The notes beneath the pieces were generated by a model. It searched no databases and was not told the DNA's origin. It saw only the letters and a list, made by a program, of their open reading frames with translations. From NCBI RefSeq assembly GCF_023634655.1, contig NZ_JAMKMS010000011.1, forward strand, positions 103,911 to 167,910: DNA of 64,000 bases. Reading direction: 5' to 3'. Shown here piece after piece: positions 47,400 through 56,895 of the stretch (within the stretch, counting starts at the first letter, position 1; each line of letters starts with the position of its first letter). The translations under genes were made by a program, and so were the position numbers. This DNA is from Vibrio methylphosphonaticus (GTDB taxonomy: Bacteria > Pseudomonadota > Gammaproteobacteria > Enterobacterales > Vibrionaceae).

Positions 47400-47525
47400 C
47401 TTAAAAACATGAAGAGGACAGGATCGCCAACCTATTCAATCCAAATTCAATTAGCCAATCTAGTGACCGCTAACTAAATTTAAGCAAACCTACCGCACCC
47501 CTCATCACGTCAATGCGTTATCTCG

Positions 47526-49049
47526 CTATTTCATAGTCGGCATGACGAATTCGGCTTGTGATTGAGTCGTCTCTTTTGAGCCGACTTTGACATCAGACTC
47601 TGGCCAGCGAGTGGTGATGGTTTTCATTCGAGTAAAGAATCGCACGCCATCTGGCCCATGCATATGAAGGGGCCCAAATAACGAACGTTTCCAGCCGCCG
47701 AAGCTATGGAATGCCATAGGCACTGGGATTGGGACATTAACACCCACCATACCGATTTGAACATTGGTGCTAAAATCACGCGCGGTATCGCCGTCGGCAG
47801 TGAAAATGGCCGTCCCATTGCCATACTCGTGGTCATTGATGATCTTCAACGCCTTTTGATAACTGTCGACTCGAACAATGCACAATACCGGACCAAATAT
47901 CTCTTCTTGATAGACCGTCATGTCCGTGGTGACATTGTCGAATAAAGTGCCTCCCACGAAATAACCGTCACTCGACTTCGCCAACTCCAAATCTCGACCA
48001 TCCACCAGTAAACTCGCGCCTTGATCGACCCCTTTTTGGATGTAACCACAGACTTTTTGTTTATGTTCTTTGGTGATGAGCGGACCCATGTCGTTTTCAA
48101 CTGACTGGCCGTAACCAGGTCCAACCTTGAGCGTGGCTAATTTGTCCTGCAGATGGCGACCTAAGGCATTCCCCGTTTCTTTTCCTACGGCAACGGCAAC
48201 AGAAATCGCCATGCAACGTTCCCCCGCTGCGCCATACGCAGCCCCCATTAATGCATTGACTGCACCGTCAATATCCGCGTCAGGCATGACCACCATATGG
48301 TTTTTTGCACCACCTAAGGCTTGGACTCGCTTGCCATATTTTGCACCTTCAGAATAGATATATTCAGCAATAGGGGTTGAGCCAACAAAGCTCACGGCTT
48401 GTACTCGCTCATCTTGAAGGAGCGTATCTACGGCTTCCTTATCGCCTTGCACCACGTTAAACACACCGTCAGGTAAACCCGCTTGTTTAAGTAACTCAGC
48501 AAGAAACAATGGCGCAGAAGGATTTTTCTCTGACGGTTTAAGAATGAAGGTATTGCCCGTCGCAATGGCAATCGGAAACATCCACATCGGCACCATCACT
48601 GGAAAATTGAAAGGTGAAATACCAGCAACCACACCCAACGGCATCATTTGAGAATGCGAGTCCACGCCAGTGCCGACATTTAAGCTATGCTCGCCTTTTT
48701 GTAGATGGGGAATGCCGCAAGCAAATTCGACGACTTCTAAACCGCGGGTGATTTCTCCCAACGCATCACTAAACACTTTGCCATGTTCACGGCTAATGAT
48801 ATTGGCCAGCTCCTCGCGATTGTCCTCAAGTAACGCTTTGAATTTAAACATCACTCGTGCACGGTTGAGAGGTGTGGTTGTAGACCAAGAACGCAGTGCC
48901 GCCTCAGCGTGTGAGATCACTTGCGTCACTTCATTGCTGGTACTGAGCCCAACGTGGTCTTGCACTTGCCCTGTTGCAGGATCAAACACAGGCTGCTGCC
49001 TTTCTGACTGACTTTCAACACGTTGGTTGTTGATGAAATTGCTGATCAT
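47526..49049 (-). CDS. mmsA: Methylmalonate-semialdehyde dehydrogenase-type aldehyde dehydrogenase (CoA-acylating)
   Basis: A 507-residue ALDH of the MmsA/IolA group, which turns malonate or methylmalonate semialdehyde into acetyl- or propionyl-CoA with NAD. The catalytic Cys279 is in GERCMAIS, the group signature; PFNFPVMVPMWMFPIAIATGN and QALGGAKNHMVVMPDAD also match the group. The ATG at 49049 has AAGGAAGAC before it. It follows the iron ADH gene on the same strand, behind a GATAC-N5-GTATC site. In this cluster it may oxidise a pathway semialdehyde (inference); valine or inositol catabolic genes are absent. Confidence 0.88.
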   Translation of the reverse strand: MISNFINNQRVESQSERQQPVFDPATGQVQDHVGLSTSNEVTQVISHAEAALRSWSTTTPLNRARVMFKFKALLEDNREELANIISREHGKVFSDALGEITRGLEVVEFACGIPHLQKGEHSLNVGTGVDSHSQMMPLGVVAGISPFNFPVMVPMWMFPIAIATGNTFILKPSEKNPSAPLFLAELLKQAGLPDGVFNVVQGDKEAVDTLLQDERVQAVSFVGSTPIAEYIYSEGAKYGKRVQALGGAKNHMVVMPDADIDGAVNALMGAAYGAAGERCMAISVAVAVGKETGNALGRHLQDKLATLKVGPGYGQSVENDMGPLITKEHKQKVCGYIQKGVDQGASLLVDGRDLELAKSSDGYFVGGTLFDNVTTDMTVYQEEIFGPVLCIVRVDSYQKALKIINDHEYGNGTAIFTADGDTARDFSTNVQIGMVGVNVPIPVPMAFHSFGGWKRSLFGPLHMHGPDGVRFFTRMKTITTRWPESDVKVGSKETTQSQAEFVMPTMK

Positions 49050-49111
49050 TTTGTCTTCCTTGTCTGTATTTTTATGCTTAATTTGTAATGGGCTCATTTG
49101 CGCTTGAGCTA

Positions 49112-49153
49112 TTGGACATAGATACAATTACCTTGGACATAGGCACAATTACC
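49112..49153. repeat. 21-bp tandem duplication at the end of the iron ADH gene
   Basis: Two 21-bp units, 49112-49132 and 49133-49153, differ by two bases. The ADH stop codon lies in the second unit, the first met by transcription, so the protein is unaffected. Confidence 0.8.
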
Positions 49154-50306
49154 ACGCCGCTTTGTATAGCTCGATAACGGCCTCTTTATCTGGAATTCTT
49201 GGGTTATTATTGGGCGAACCGGACGCCAACGCTTGTTCGGACATGATGTCGAGATTTGACCAAAACTCCTGTTTATCGATACCAAAATCACTCATCGAAG
49301 GAACCGATAAATCTAGATTGATTTGCTTGAGCTCTTTTAGCAATGCGGCGACTGCGTCATCCTCTTTGGTTATCGCGTCGGCAACTCCCATCGCTCTAGC
49401 ACACTCAGCATATCGAGTCTTCGCTGCTGGAATCGAGTATTCAGTGACCGTTGGCAGTAACATGGCGTTGCTCATGCCATGAGGGACATGAAAATGCGCG
49501 CCGATGGGACGACTCATGCCGTGTACAAGGGCAACGGAAGCATTAGAGAAAGCCACACCGGCTAATGTCGCGCCTAACATCATCTGCTCCTTCGCCGCTT
49601 TGTTGTCGGGGTTATTCACCGCTTCTCGCAAATTGGGAGCGATAAGCTTCATCGCTAACAGCGCTTGTTGATCGGTAAACAAACCCGACTTACCACTGAC
49701 ATAGGCTTCAATGGCATGCGTCAGGGCGTCAATCCCCGTATCCGCCGTAATTCGTTCAGGGGCTGTCATCGAGAGGGAAAAATCAATAATCGCCGCAGAA
49801 GGAATCAGGCCCGGCCCCATACACAGCAGTTTTTCATCATTGGATTCATCGGTGATAATGGTGACTTTGGTGACTTCAGAGCCTGTGCCCGCGGTCGAGG
49901 GAATGGCAATAAGCGGCATGATGGGCGATGTGACGATATTGGGTACACAATAATCGCGAATCTGCCCTTGATACTGCGCCAGTAAAGCAATGGCTTTAGC
50001 ACTATCGATGACACTGCCTCCACCTAACGCAATCACGCCATCGTAATACCCATCGATGGCCTTGGTGACCGCTGGTAATATAGACGCTTCTGTCGGCTCT
50101 GGAATCGTATCGGTGAACACATCCGCTTCTACGCCGGCTTGATTCACAATCGCTATCACTTGGTCAACCTGACCGAGCGTTTTCATAACAGGATCGGAGA
50201 CAATCATGACTCGGCGACAACCAAGTTGAATGGCAATCTCTCCAACTTGCTTTATCGCCCCTTCTCCTACTTCCAAAAACTTCGGTAAAACAATAAATTG
50301 ACTCAT
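49149..50306 (-). CDS. Iron-containing alcohol dehydrogenase
   Basis: A 385-residue group III ADH. It shows ALGGGSVIDSAKAIAL (NAD site), IPSTAGTGSEVTKVTII, DALTHAIEAYVS and HGMSRPIGAHFHVPHGMSNA, with the His ligands of the iron site. Relatives include lactaldehyde reductase FucO and ethanol or butanol dehydrogenases. It likely interconverts a short aldehyde and alcohol in this pathway. Start ATG 50306 with GAGGTGG upstream; a GATAC operator lies 23 bases before it. Forms a two-gene unit with the mmsA-type gene. Confidence 0.93.
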   Translation of the reverse strand: MSQFIVLPKFLEVGEGAIKQVGEIAIQLGCRRVMIVSDPVMKTLGQVDQVIAIVNQAGVEADVFTDTIPEPTEASILPAVTKAIDGYYDGVIALGGGSVIDSAKAIALLAQYQGQIRDYCVPNIVTSPIMPLIAIPSTAGTGSEVTKVTIITDESNDEKLLCMGPGLIPSAAIIDFSLSMTAPERITADTGIDALTHAIEAYVSGKSGLFTDQQALLAMKLIAPNLREAVNNPDNKAAKEQMMLGATLAGVAFSNASVALVHGMSRPIGAHFHVPHGMSNAMLLPTVTEYSIPAAKTRYAECARAMGVADAITKEDDAVAALLKELKQINLDLSVPSMSDFGIDKQEFWSNLDIMSEQALASGSPNNNPRIPDKEAVIELYKAAW

Positions 50307-50328
50307 AATCCACCTCACACTTTATATC

Positions 50329-50343
50329 GATACAATATGTATC
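50329..50343. promoter_or_regulatory. GATAC-N5-GTATC operator before the ADH-ALDH unit
   Basis: GATACAATATGTATC; on the minus strand it is followed by GATATAAAG, as at two other copies. It lies between the kinase stop and the ADH start, so the ADH pair is a separate transcription unit. Confidence 0.75.
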
Positions 50344-50434
50344 ATTATCTGAAATTCCATATTCTTGGCGTAATGACCCCACCACCGTAAAATCGTGGTT
50401 GAATTAGAATTAGTCGTTATTTATTCGCTCGTGA

Positions 50435-51925
50435 TTAGCTCAACAAGGTCAGCGCGTCTCTTAACAAGCCATATTTGCGGTATCGCGCAGCAAAAAATTC
50501 GCCACGCTTGTGGTTTGGCTCAAATCGTCGTTGAGTAACTTGACCGGCTTGAGCGCGCTTATCACGCTTGTCGATACTCCGTACGCTCGCAAACGCTAAC
50601 ATCGCGACCCCTTTTGCGCCCACTTCATCGCAGCCACCAGGGATTACGGTAACGCCTAGCACATCGGCAAATAGCTGACACCAATACTGACTTCTCGATG
50701 CTCCGCCACTTATCGCAATACAATCAACTTGATAACCGTTTTCTCGTAAGCGCTCGATATGCTCAAGGTGAGCGAAAACGATGCCTTCATAAAAGGCGTA
50801 AACGATGTGTATATCTTGATGCCAGCCTTTAAGTCCAAACAAATTGGCCGATGAATTATCTTGATGGGTTGACCCATATAGATAGGGGTGAAAGATTGGC
50901 AGAGAATGGGTCAGTTCTACGTCTTCAAGCTGACGATTAAACTGTTCGAAAATAGTAGTGCCTGACTCCGCTTCACGCGCTCTTTTATCCGAGAAGAAGC
51001 GTTCCACCAACCACTCTAAATTGGATGCTGAACAGGTACTGGATTCAATGGCTAAATAACGGTCTTTGGAAAACTTACACGCCATGAAAATACTTTTCGG
51101 TGGCAGCGAGTCCGTGACTACTTGATTAATATTCCACGTTCCTGCCACCACAGAAGTCGCACCAAGTTGGCTTGCCTCAGATCCGTAGGCACAAGCCACA
51201 ACATCAAATAACCCGGCAATCACTGGCGTACCGGCTTTCAGCTTAGTTAGGCTTGCCACACTATCTGTCACCGACCCTATCACCTGATGACTTTCATAAA
51301 TTGACGGCAGTTTGGCGCGAATATCAGCCAGATCGTAGCAGTTAAGCAACTCTTCTGAAATCATGTCACGTTCAAAATCAAACAAACCAGATGCAGTAAT
51401 GTCGCCCCATTCGGTCGCACATTCGCCCGTTAAGCAGAAGTTGACGAAATCTTTGCAAAACAGTACCTGACCAATTTTCTGGTAAACACTAGGTTGATGC
51501 TGTTTCAACCACAGCAACAATGTCGCGGTCTGCGATGACCAAGCCCCCTGCCGATTTCTTGTTTTTATTTCTTGAAAACGCGCTGAGTACTGGAGTTGTT
51601 GTACCACCTTCTCCGCGCGATTATCCAACGATTTAATGGCTAGTAATGGCGACTTATCGTGGTTAAGAAGGTACAGTCCATTGCCATGTCCACTGGTACC
51701 AATTGCCACTACGTGTTGACTATCAATGCCTGTTTTTTCAATAAGGTTCGCAATGACGTTGGCACAAATCTGCCAACATTCATTCATGTCGGCTTCGGTA
51801 TAATCCGGGCAGGGGATATGAGTCGGATAATTGTTGGCGACCGTTGCTATTTCATGACCATTCTCATCAAATAGCGCCGCTTTTATCGCTGTGTTACCAC
51901 AATCTATCCCTATCGCGTATGACAT
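50435..51925 (-). CDS. FGGY-family carbohydrate kinase
   Basis: A 496-residue sugar/polyol kinase. The N-terminal phosphate loop is IGIDCGNTAIKAALFD; the catalytic base is Asp241 in AGLFDVVACAYGS; the C-terminal ATP part has FHPYLYGSTH and ISGGASRSQYWCQLFADVLG. The layout (GTWNINQ, LYGS) is closest to L-xylulose kinase LyxK and erythritol kinase EryA by eye. It may phosphorylate a C4 or C5 polyol or ketose. Last gene of the minus-strand unit SorC-AKR-FAD dehydrogenase-aldolase-kinase, 21 bases after the aldolase. Confidence 0.92.
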   Translation of the reverse strand: MSYAIGIDCGNTAIKAALFDENGHEIATVANNYPTHIPCPDYTEADMNECWQICANVIANLIEKTGIDSQHVVAIGTSGHGNGLYLLNHDKSPLLAIKSLDNRAEKVVQQLQYSARFQEIKTRNRQGAWSSQTATLLLWLKQHQPSVYQKIGQVLFCKDFVNFCLTGECATEWGDITASGLFDFERDMISEELLNCYDLADIRAKLPSIYESHQVIGSVTDSVASLTKLKAGTPVIAGLFDVVACAYGSEASQLGATSVVAGTWNINQVVTDSLPPKSIFMACKFSKDRYLAIESSTCSASNLEWLVERFFSDKRAREAESGTTIFEQFNRQLEDVELTHSLPIFHPYLYGSTHQDNSSANLFGLKGWHQDIHIVYAFYEGIVFAHLEHIERLRENGYQVDCIAISGGASRSQYWCQLFADVLGVTVIPGGCDEVGAKGVAMLAFASVRSIDKRDKRAQAGQVTQRRFEPNHKRGEFFAARYRKYGLLRDALTLLS

Positions 51926-51946
51926 CCTATCCCCCTCCTAGAGTGA

Positions 51947-52792
51947 CTATTTATCACCAATATAGATATTCATTGCATCTGTTGTGGACGCATCGTTGTG
52001 AATCATTGCCATCAACGCATCAACAACGCGGCTTGGGTTCGGGTGTTGATAAATGTTACGCCCATACACCATCCCCAGTGCGCCTTGGTCGAGCAGTGCT
52101 CTCGCTTTGCTAAACACAGACTCAATATCTTCACGACCTCCCCCGCGAACGAGCACCGGACAACGTGCCGCTTCCACCACTTTATGGAAATCATCCGCCT
52201 GCGCCGTAGGATCGGCTTTGATAATATCGGCACCTAACTCGCGAGCCATACGAACAAGCGTCACAATTTTCTCGCAATCACCATCCACCATATACGCCTG
52301 ACCTTGCCTGTTGGGTTGCATCACCAAAGGCTCAACCATAAGCGGCATACCATACTTCTCACATTCCGCTTTAACTCGGCTGATATTCGCCACACACTGT
52401 TTAAACAAATCAGGTTCGTCTGGCAGCATAAATAGATTCACGACTACGCACGCGGCATCCATTTGAAGCGCCTGTATCAAAGGCTGCTCAGAGTTTTGTA
52501 GCAGCGCCCACATATGACGATGACGCTCAGCATTGTAAGGATTACCTAAATCAATGCGCATCACTAATGCTGGCTTATCCTTACCGTCCACGTTTTGCAG
52601 TAAATCTGCTTGGCCAGCATTCATCTGAATCGCATCAGGTCTTGCCTCGACCAGCTGATCAACCACTGAAGACATATCTTCTAGTCCATCCAAGAATGAT
52701 GGCTCATTGCAGACACCGTGATCAATAGCAACGTCCAGACAACGTCCTCGTTTAAACAGGCGGTTCATCCTGACTTTACTGGTTAAATACAT
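51947..52792 (-). CDS. DhnA/LsrF-type class I aldolase
   Basis: A 281-residue TIM-barrel aldolase of the DeoC/LacD/DhnA superfamily. The opening DVAIDHGVCNEP matches the DHG motif of LsrF and archaeal-type fructose-bisphosphate aldolases; the Schiff-base lysine is Lys192 in GADIIKADPT; the phosphate site is VLVRGGGREDIE, and YGRNIYQHPNP ends the domain. It probably cleaves a ketose phosphate to a triose phosphate and a short aldehyde. The start ATG 52792 has GGAG six bases before it and lies inside the 3' end of the FAD dehydrogenase gene (17-base overlap). Confidence 0.9.
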   Translation of the reverse strand: MYLTSKVRMNRLFKRGRCLDVAIDHGVCNEPSFLDGLEDMSSVVDQLVEARPDAIQMNAGQADLLQNVDGKDKPALVMRIDLGNPYNAERHRHMWALLQNSEQPLIQALQMDAACVVVNLFMLPDEPDLFKQCVANISRVKAECEKYGMPLMVEPLVMQPNRQGQAYMVDGDCEKIVTLVRMARELGADIIKADPTAQADDFHKVVEAARCPVLVRGGGREDIESVFSKARALLDQGALGMVYGRNIYQHPNPSRVVDALMAMIHNDASTTDAMNIYIGDK

Positions 52793-54548
52793 ACTCTTCT
52801 CCATCTAGTAATTGTTCATTTTCCGTAACGGTAGGTGGCAATTGAGTTTTCTGGGGGCGCGTGGCAACCTCTAACGTCACACCATGGAACTGCAATAGCA
52901 CGTGTTTGCTTCGAGCTCGATCTGAATCACGCTCGTTTTGCTGCCAAGAAAAATAGTCAGCCACAAAGTCTGATACTTCATCAAAACTGTGTTGAGAAAG
53001 CTGCCCTTCGATCGCTATAGAGGTACGACGTAGCAATACATCTAACGTGGTCGAGACAGACTCATGCGCCAGGATGTAACTTATCTCGCCTTCTGTGTAT
53101 GACGGCAATGAAGTAAAAGGCGCATCGTTAAAACCATCCAGCCAAGCCAGTAGTGTCGCACTGTGGGTGCCGTAGCGCTGAAACCAAATCCTAATTTGTT
53201 GGCGAGAATACTGAAGATGTTGTGCGACCAACTCATCGATGTAATCTTGCTGATCGGCCTTAGTGACAGGGTAATCAACACCACCGCCAATCACTTTTTG
53301 TTTGGTGCAGCATTGTCTTTGTTTTTTTAACGATGTAAGTAAGTCGTCGGCGACTTCTTCCCCGAAAGCACGAAACGTTGTCCACTTTCCGCCAATGAGC
53401 GAAAGAATGTTCACACCATCGACCGTGTCTTGTTTAACAGAATGACTGCGAGGAATTTGCCCTGTCGTTGTTGTGTTAACAGACGGCAACGGTCTTACGC
53501 CGCAAAATTGATAGACAATTTGGTCTTTGCTAATCGTCAGCTTAGGTAGAACACCTCTTAAAGATTCTAAGATGTAATCTATTTCTTCATCGGTGCAGCG
53601 CACTGAGTCTGGGTCACTAACAGGAATATCTGTCGACCCCACTAATACCTTGTCGAAATACGGGAATAAAATGCAGACACGACCTTCACTGTTTTCATAA
53701 AACAGCATATTGTCATCAAGCTCTGCCAGTAACTCAGGGTTATCAACAATAATATGAGAGCCTTTAGTCCCCTGCATATACTGACTTGGCGCCGCCAATA
53801 ACCCGTTAGTGAAATCAACCCAGGCCCCAGTGGCATTGACGATGTGTCCCGTTGTAAGCTTGACCGACTCCGCCAACTTCTCACTTTCGATTGATAGCTG
53901 ACCGTTTTCAAACTGTGCAACCTTGCAATAGTTCAGCGCCATGCCACCAGCCTCAACGCCTTCTTGGATTAACTCCATGGCTAATCTCTCTGGCGAACTA
54001 ATCCACGCATCAAAATACGTGGCGCTGCTTTTAGCCCTAGCAGCCATCATTGGCCAGCGTTGGTCAGTTGATCTAGCAGAGTGCATTTGGTGGTTTGGCA
54101 TCAATTGGTCACGCTTGGTAAACCAATCATACAAACTCAGCCCTAACTTAATCACCACAGAGCCACGTTGAGACGGCTTATCTTTTAGACTAAGAAACTT
54201 GAACAGCCCATCAAACAGCCCTGACCATGTAGAGTAAATGGGGATGGTGGTTTGCAAAGGAGCAACAAAGTGCGGCGCATTGTCGAGCAGTCGATTTCGT
54301 TCATATAAGGCTTCTTTTACTAAGCCAAACTCACCGTTTTCTAAGTAGCGTAATCCGCCGTGAATCATACGCGAAGGTGCGGCACTGGCCTTGGAGCAAA
54401 AGTCATCCTTTTCAACCAGTAAGACTTTCACACCCTGCAGCGCCAGCTCACGAAATACACTGATACCATTGATCCCACCACCAATCACGATGACGTCAAA
54501 CTCATCGTTGTCTGTTAATTGCCTAAAGGTTTCTGCGCTATTTTTCAT
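52776..54548 (-). CDS. GlpD-like FAD-dependent polyol-phosphate dehydrogenase
   Basis: A 590-residue flavoprotein of the aerobic glycerol-3-phosphate dehydrogenase family. The FAD fold is VIVIGGGINGISVFRELALQG near residue 20; SKASAAPSRMIHGGLRYLE follows; the catalytic part has GVRPLP and LSLIGGKWTTFRAFGEEVADDLL, and a C-terminal helical cap. Its place in a polyol cluster, next to a kinase, fits a dehydrogenase for a polyol phosphate other than glycerol, as EryB acts on erythritol 4-phosphate. Electrons would go to quinone at the membrane. Start ATG 54548 with GGGAGC upstream. Confidence 0.92.
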   Translation of the reverse strand: MKNSAETFRQLTDNDEFDVIVIGGGINGISVFRELALQGVKVLLVEKDDFCSKASAAPSRMIHGGLRYLENGEFGLVKEALYERNRLLDNAPHFVAPLQTTIPIYSTWSGLFDGLFKFLSLKDKPSQRGSVVIKLGLSLYDWFTKRDQLMPNHQMHSARSTDQRWPMMAARAKSSATYFDAWISSPERLAMELIQEGVEAGGMALNYCKVAQFENGQLSIESEKLAESVKLTTGHIVNATGAWVDFTNGLLAAPSQYMQGTKGSHIIVDNPELLAELDDNMLFYENSEGRVCILFPYFDKVLVGSTDIPVSDPDSVRCTDEEIDYILESLRGVLPKLTISKDQIVYQFCGVRPLPSVNTTTTGQIPRSHSVKQDTVDGVNILSLIGGKWTTFRAFGEEVADDLLTSLKKQRQCCTKQKVIGGGVDYPVTKADQQDYIDELVAQHLQYSRQQIRIWFQRYGTHSATLLAWLDGFNDAPFTSLPSYTEGEISYILAHESVSTTLDVLLRRTSIAIEGQLSQHSFDEVSDFVADYFSWQQNERDSDRARSKHVLLQFHGVTLEVATRPQKTQLPPTVTENEQLLDGEEYVFNQ

Positions 54549-54650
54549 TGTTGCTCCCTGCCAACGGTTTTTGCTTCCATGCTTCCATGCTTCCTTGAAC
54601 CGTATCCCTTGAACCATAGTCTGTGAGTTCAGCTCTATGAAAGCGGCTTA

Positions 54651-55637
54651 CTACGCCAACTCCAACTCACCAAAAAACTCATGAGATTTGGCATCAATGA
54701 ACTTAATTTCCTCTTGGGACAACACCACACCGCCAGCGGCGGCATTTTCAATCGCTTGTACAGCATTACGAGCGCCACACAACGCATAGGTAATACCAGG
54801 TTGCTGCAACGTTGCCGCTATCACGAGTTGCGCGACGCTGATATTTTTTTGTCGAGCAATCGGCTCGATGGACTGACAGAATTTCTGCACCCAACGACGA
54901 TTTTCGACGGTGAACATAGGGTCCGTAATACGCTGATCATCACCGGTAAATATGCGCTCTGGCGTCACCTTGCCACTGAGCAACCCCATCGCGAGAGAAG
55001 AATAACTGAGACAAGACACGTTGCTTTTAATGGTGCTTGGTAACAACGTTTTTTCCAATTGACGTTCAATTAGGTTGTATTTTTCCTGAACCGCATCAAC
55101 CACTCCACTTCGTTGATATTGATCTAGGTCGAATTGGTTGGCGTTACTGATGCCAATCGCTCGGATCTTACCGGCTTTTTTTAGTGCTAATAACGCATCC
55201 ATGGTTTCTTCAACTGGCGTAGTGGGATCCTGCCAATGCGTGATGTACAAATCGAGATAGTCGGTTTGAAGCCGCTTTAAACTCTGCTCTACTTCATGTT
55301 GAATAGCATCCGCACCAAGGTAACGATGCACTGGCTTACCATTTTCATCAAAGAAATGATTGCCCTTATTGGTGTGCCAGACCAGCCCACACTTAGTCGC
55401 CAATACCACTTGATCGCGTCGCCCTTTAATGGCTTTACCCACCAACTCTTCAGAGACGCCTAACCCATAGGCAGGCGCAGTATCAATCAGGGAAACCCCA
55501 TTATCTAACGACGCGTGAATGGCATCGATGGAGGCCTTCTCGTCTGTACCGCCCCACATCCAACCACCCATTGCCCACGTTCCTAAACCGATAACGGAGG
55601 CTTCAATGCCTGACTGACCAATTTCTCTTGTTTGCAT
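54651..55637 (-). CDS. Aldo/keto reductase
   Basis: A 328-residue NAD(P)-dependent reductase with TIM-barrel fold. The catalytic tetrad is visible as IDTAPAYG (Asp, Tyr), LATKCGL (Lys) and LYITHWQDP (His); the C-terminal cofactor loop is ITYALCGARNAVQAIENA. It resembles the YajO/IolS-like group of sugar-aldehyde reductases. It could reduce or oxidise the free substrate or the aldehyde product. Start ATG 55637 has GGGA six bases before it; the ATG two codons earlier has no room for one. Lies nine bases after the SorC gene. Confidence 0.93.
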   Translation of the reverse strand: MQTREIGQSGIEASVIGLGTWAMGGWMWGGTDEKASIDAIHASLDNGVSLIDTAPAYGLGVSEELVGKAIKGRRDQVVLATKCGLVWHTNKGNHFFDENGKPVHRYLGADAIQHEVEQSLKRLQTDYLDLYITHWQDPTTPVEETMDALLALKKAGKIRAIGISNANQFDLDQYQRSGVVDAVQEKYNLIERQLEKTLLPSTIKSNVSCLSYSSLAMGLLSGKVTPERIFTGDDQRITDPMFTVENRRWVQKFCQSIEPIARQKNISVAQLVIAATLQQPGITYALCGARNAVQAIENAAAGGVVLSQEEIKFIDAKSHEFFGELELA

Positions 55638-55646
55638 GTTCATTCC

Positions 55647-56600
55647 CTATTTTGCTTGTTCTAAAACACTGGCGACCGTGTCTTCATCTGAGACCAACCC
55701 ATTAATCAGCCCGCCTTTTAAGGCCGCCAACACCGCCGACACTTTAGAGCGCGTAGCTGCCACACCAAAACTGTGTTCAATGCTGCTAAGCTCTTGTAAA
55801 TTAAGACCAATCAATTTTTTATTAATATGCTCTGCACATTTATCTCCGTGTCCGTCATAAAGATGAGCTAACACTTCACCTTTGCATTGCGCGCTGATCA
55901 TGGCTTCTGTTTCATGACCACTGAGCGATCGTAAATCATAATAACTGTCACTTTCACTGGCTACCGACCCTATGCCGACCAAAGCAATATCAGCACGGCG
56001 AGCTAAATCAAGCACCGCTTTCACACTGCGCATCTCCATTAAGATGGAACGCTGCTCATCGGTATCAACAAATAACGGAGCGTGCAATTGAGTACTGGTT
56101 CCCCCCAGCTTTTCAGCGAGTTTGCTCGCAAGATAATTCACATCAGTAAAATGATGGCCCTGAATCCCCCCCGTTGCCGGTACAACGCGAACCTTGGGGA
56201 AACTCATTGGTTTTATTTGGTCGACAATCTGCGCCATGGTTTTACCTGCACTAATGCAAATAACGCTGTCTGGTTTGATGGTTTCGATCAGTAATTCACC
56301 CGCCGCCTGCGCCACTTGGCGCGTCACGACGTCATCATCTTGGCTAAGACTAGGTTGAATCACCGCCGTCTTAATGCGGAAATGCTCGATTAAACGCTGC
56401 TCAAGAGTGTGCGTTCTTTCTTGAGGAAGATTTAAGGTAATTTCCACCAAGCCGTCATCATGAGCTTGCTTAATGACTCGATTCACTTTTGCCGTGGACA
56501 ACCCAAGCAGCTTTGCAATATCCGACTGACTGCGATTTTCCATATAACGCAGCGTCAGAACCTTTGCAGTTTGCCTTAATATGTCGTCACGTTCGTTCAT
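55647..56600 (-). CDS. SorC-family sugar-binding transcriptional regulator
   Basis: A 317-residue regulator with N-terminal HTH (MENRSQSDIAKLLGLSTAKVNRVIKQAHDDGLVEI) and a C-terminal sugar-phosphate-binding domain (SVICISAGKTMAQIVDQI, VVPATGGIQGHHFTDVN, ALVGIGS). The family includes EryD, LsrR and DeoR of Bacillus; the effector is often a phosphorylated intermediate. First gene of the catabolic unit and divergent from the ABC importer. Start ATG 56600 with AGGG eight bases before it; upstream in-frame ATGs are less well placed. It is the best candidate for binding the TGAAATATATTTCA pair at 56701 and 56882. Confidence 0.93.
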   Translation of the reverse strand: MNERDDILRQTAKVLTLRYMENRSQSDIAKLLGLSTAKVNRVIKQAHDDGLVEITLNLPQERTHTLEQRLIEHFRIKTAVIQPSLSQDDDVVTRQVAQAAGELLIETIKPDSVICISAGKTMAQIVDQIKPMSFPKVRVVPATGGIQGHHFTDVNYLASKLAEKLGGTSTQLHAPLFVDTDEQRSILMEMRSVKAVLDLARRADIALVGIGSVASESDSYYDLRSLSGHETEAMISAQCKGEVLAHLYDGHGDKCAEHINKKLIGLNLQELSSIEHSFGVAATRSKVSAVLAALKGGLINGLVSDEDTVASVLEQAK

Positions 56601-56700
56601 CGTCATATCCCTATCTTTGTCCACTCAAACTCATCTTTAGTAAGACGTCACACCCCATCTTTAACTGCACTTTATCTAAACAACTCGAGTTAACGGAATG

Positions 56701-56714
56701 TGAAATATATTTCA
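56701..56714. promoter_or_regulatory. Palindrome TGAAATATATTTCA, copy 1
   Basis: A perfect 14-bp palindrome, 100 bases before the SorC start. An identical copy, with the same preceding G, is at 56882. Candidate SorC-regulator site. Confidence 0.7.
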
Positions 56715-56760
56715 TCTGAGTAAAAAGTAATCATAGAAAACAACTTTTACAAGATAAAAT

Positions 56761-56775
56761 GATACCAAACGTATC
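56761..56775. promoter_or_regulatory. GATAC-N5-GTATC operator, inner copy 1
   Basis: GATACCAAACGTATC. The symmetry extends to 11-bp arms (56755-56781). Centre at 56768, 60 bp from each neighbouring box. Confidence 0.75.
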
Positions 56776-56789
56776 ATTTTAATTATTTA

Positions 56790-56805
56790 GGTGCGACAGA
56801 TCACA
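56790..56805. promoter_or_regulatory. CRP-like site at the centre of the array
   Basis: GGTGC-N6-TCACA: eight of ten matches to TGTGA-N6-TCACA. Its centre (56797.5) coincides with the centre of the four-box array. Confidence 0.5.
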
Positions 56806-56820
56806 AATATCAAGCAAAAT

Positions 56821-56835
56821 GATACGTATTGTATC
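56821..56835. promoter_or_regulatory. GATAC-N5-GTATC operator, inner copy 2
   Basis: GATACGTATTGTATC, followed by GATAT as at the 39379 and 50329 copies. Confidence 0.75.
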
Positions 56836-56881
56836 GATATGGGATTGACCGACTACATTTTGTTCACTACCTTTTAACACG

Positions 56882-56895
56882 TGAAATATATTTCA
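56882..56895. promoter_or_regulatory. Palindrome TGAAATATATTTCA, copy 2
   Basis: Identical to copy 1. It lies on the importer side, 165 bases before the binding-protein gene. Confidence 0.7.

Noticed and set aside
56701..56714. Reading TGTGAAATATATTTCA as a CRP site
   Set aside because: The left half fits TGTGA but the right half TTTCA does not; the exact second copy with CGTGA makes a separate palindromic regulator more likely.
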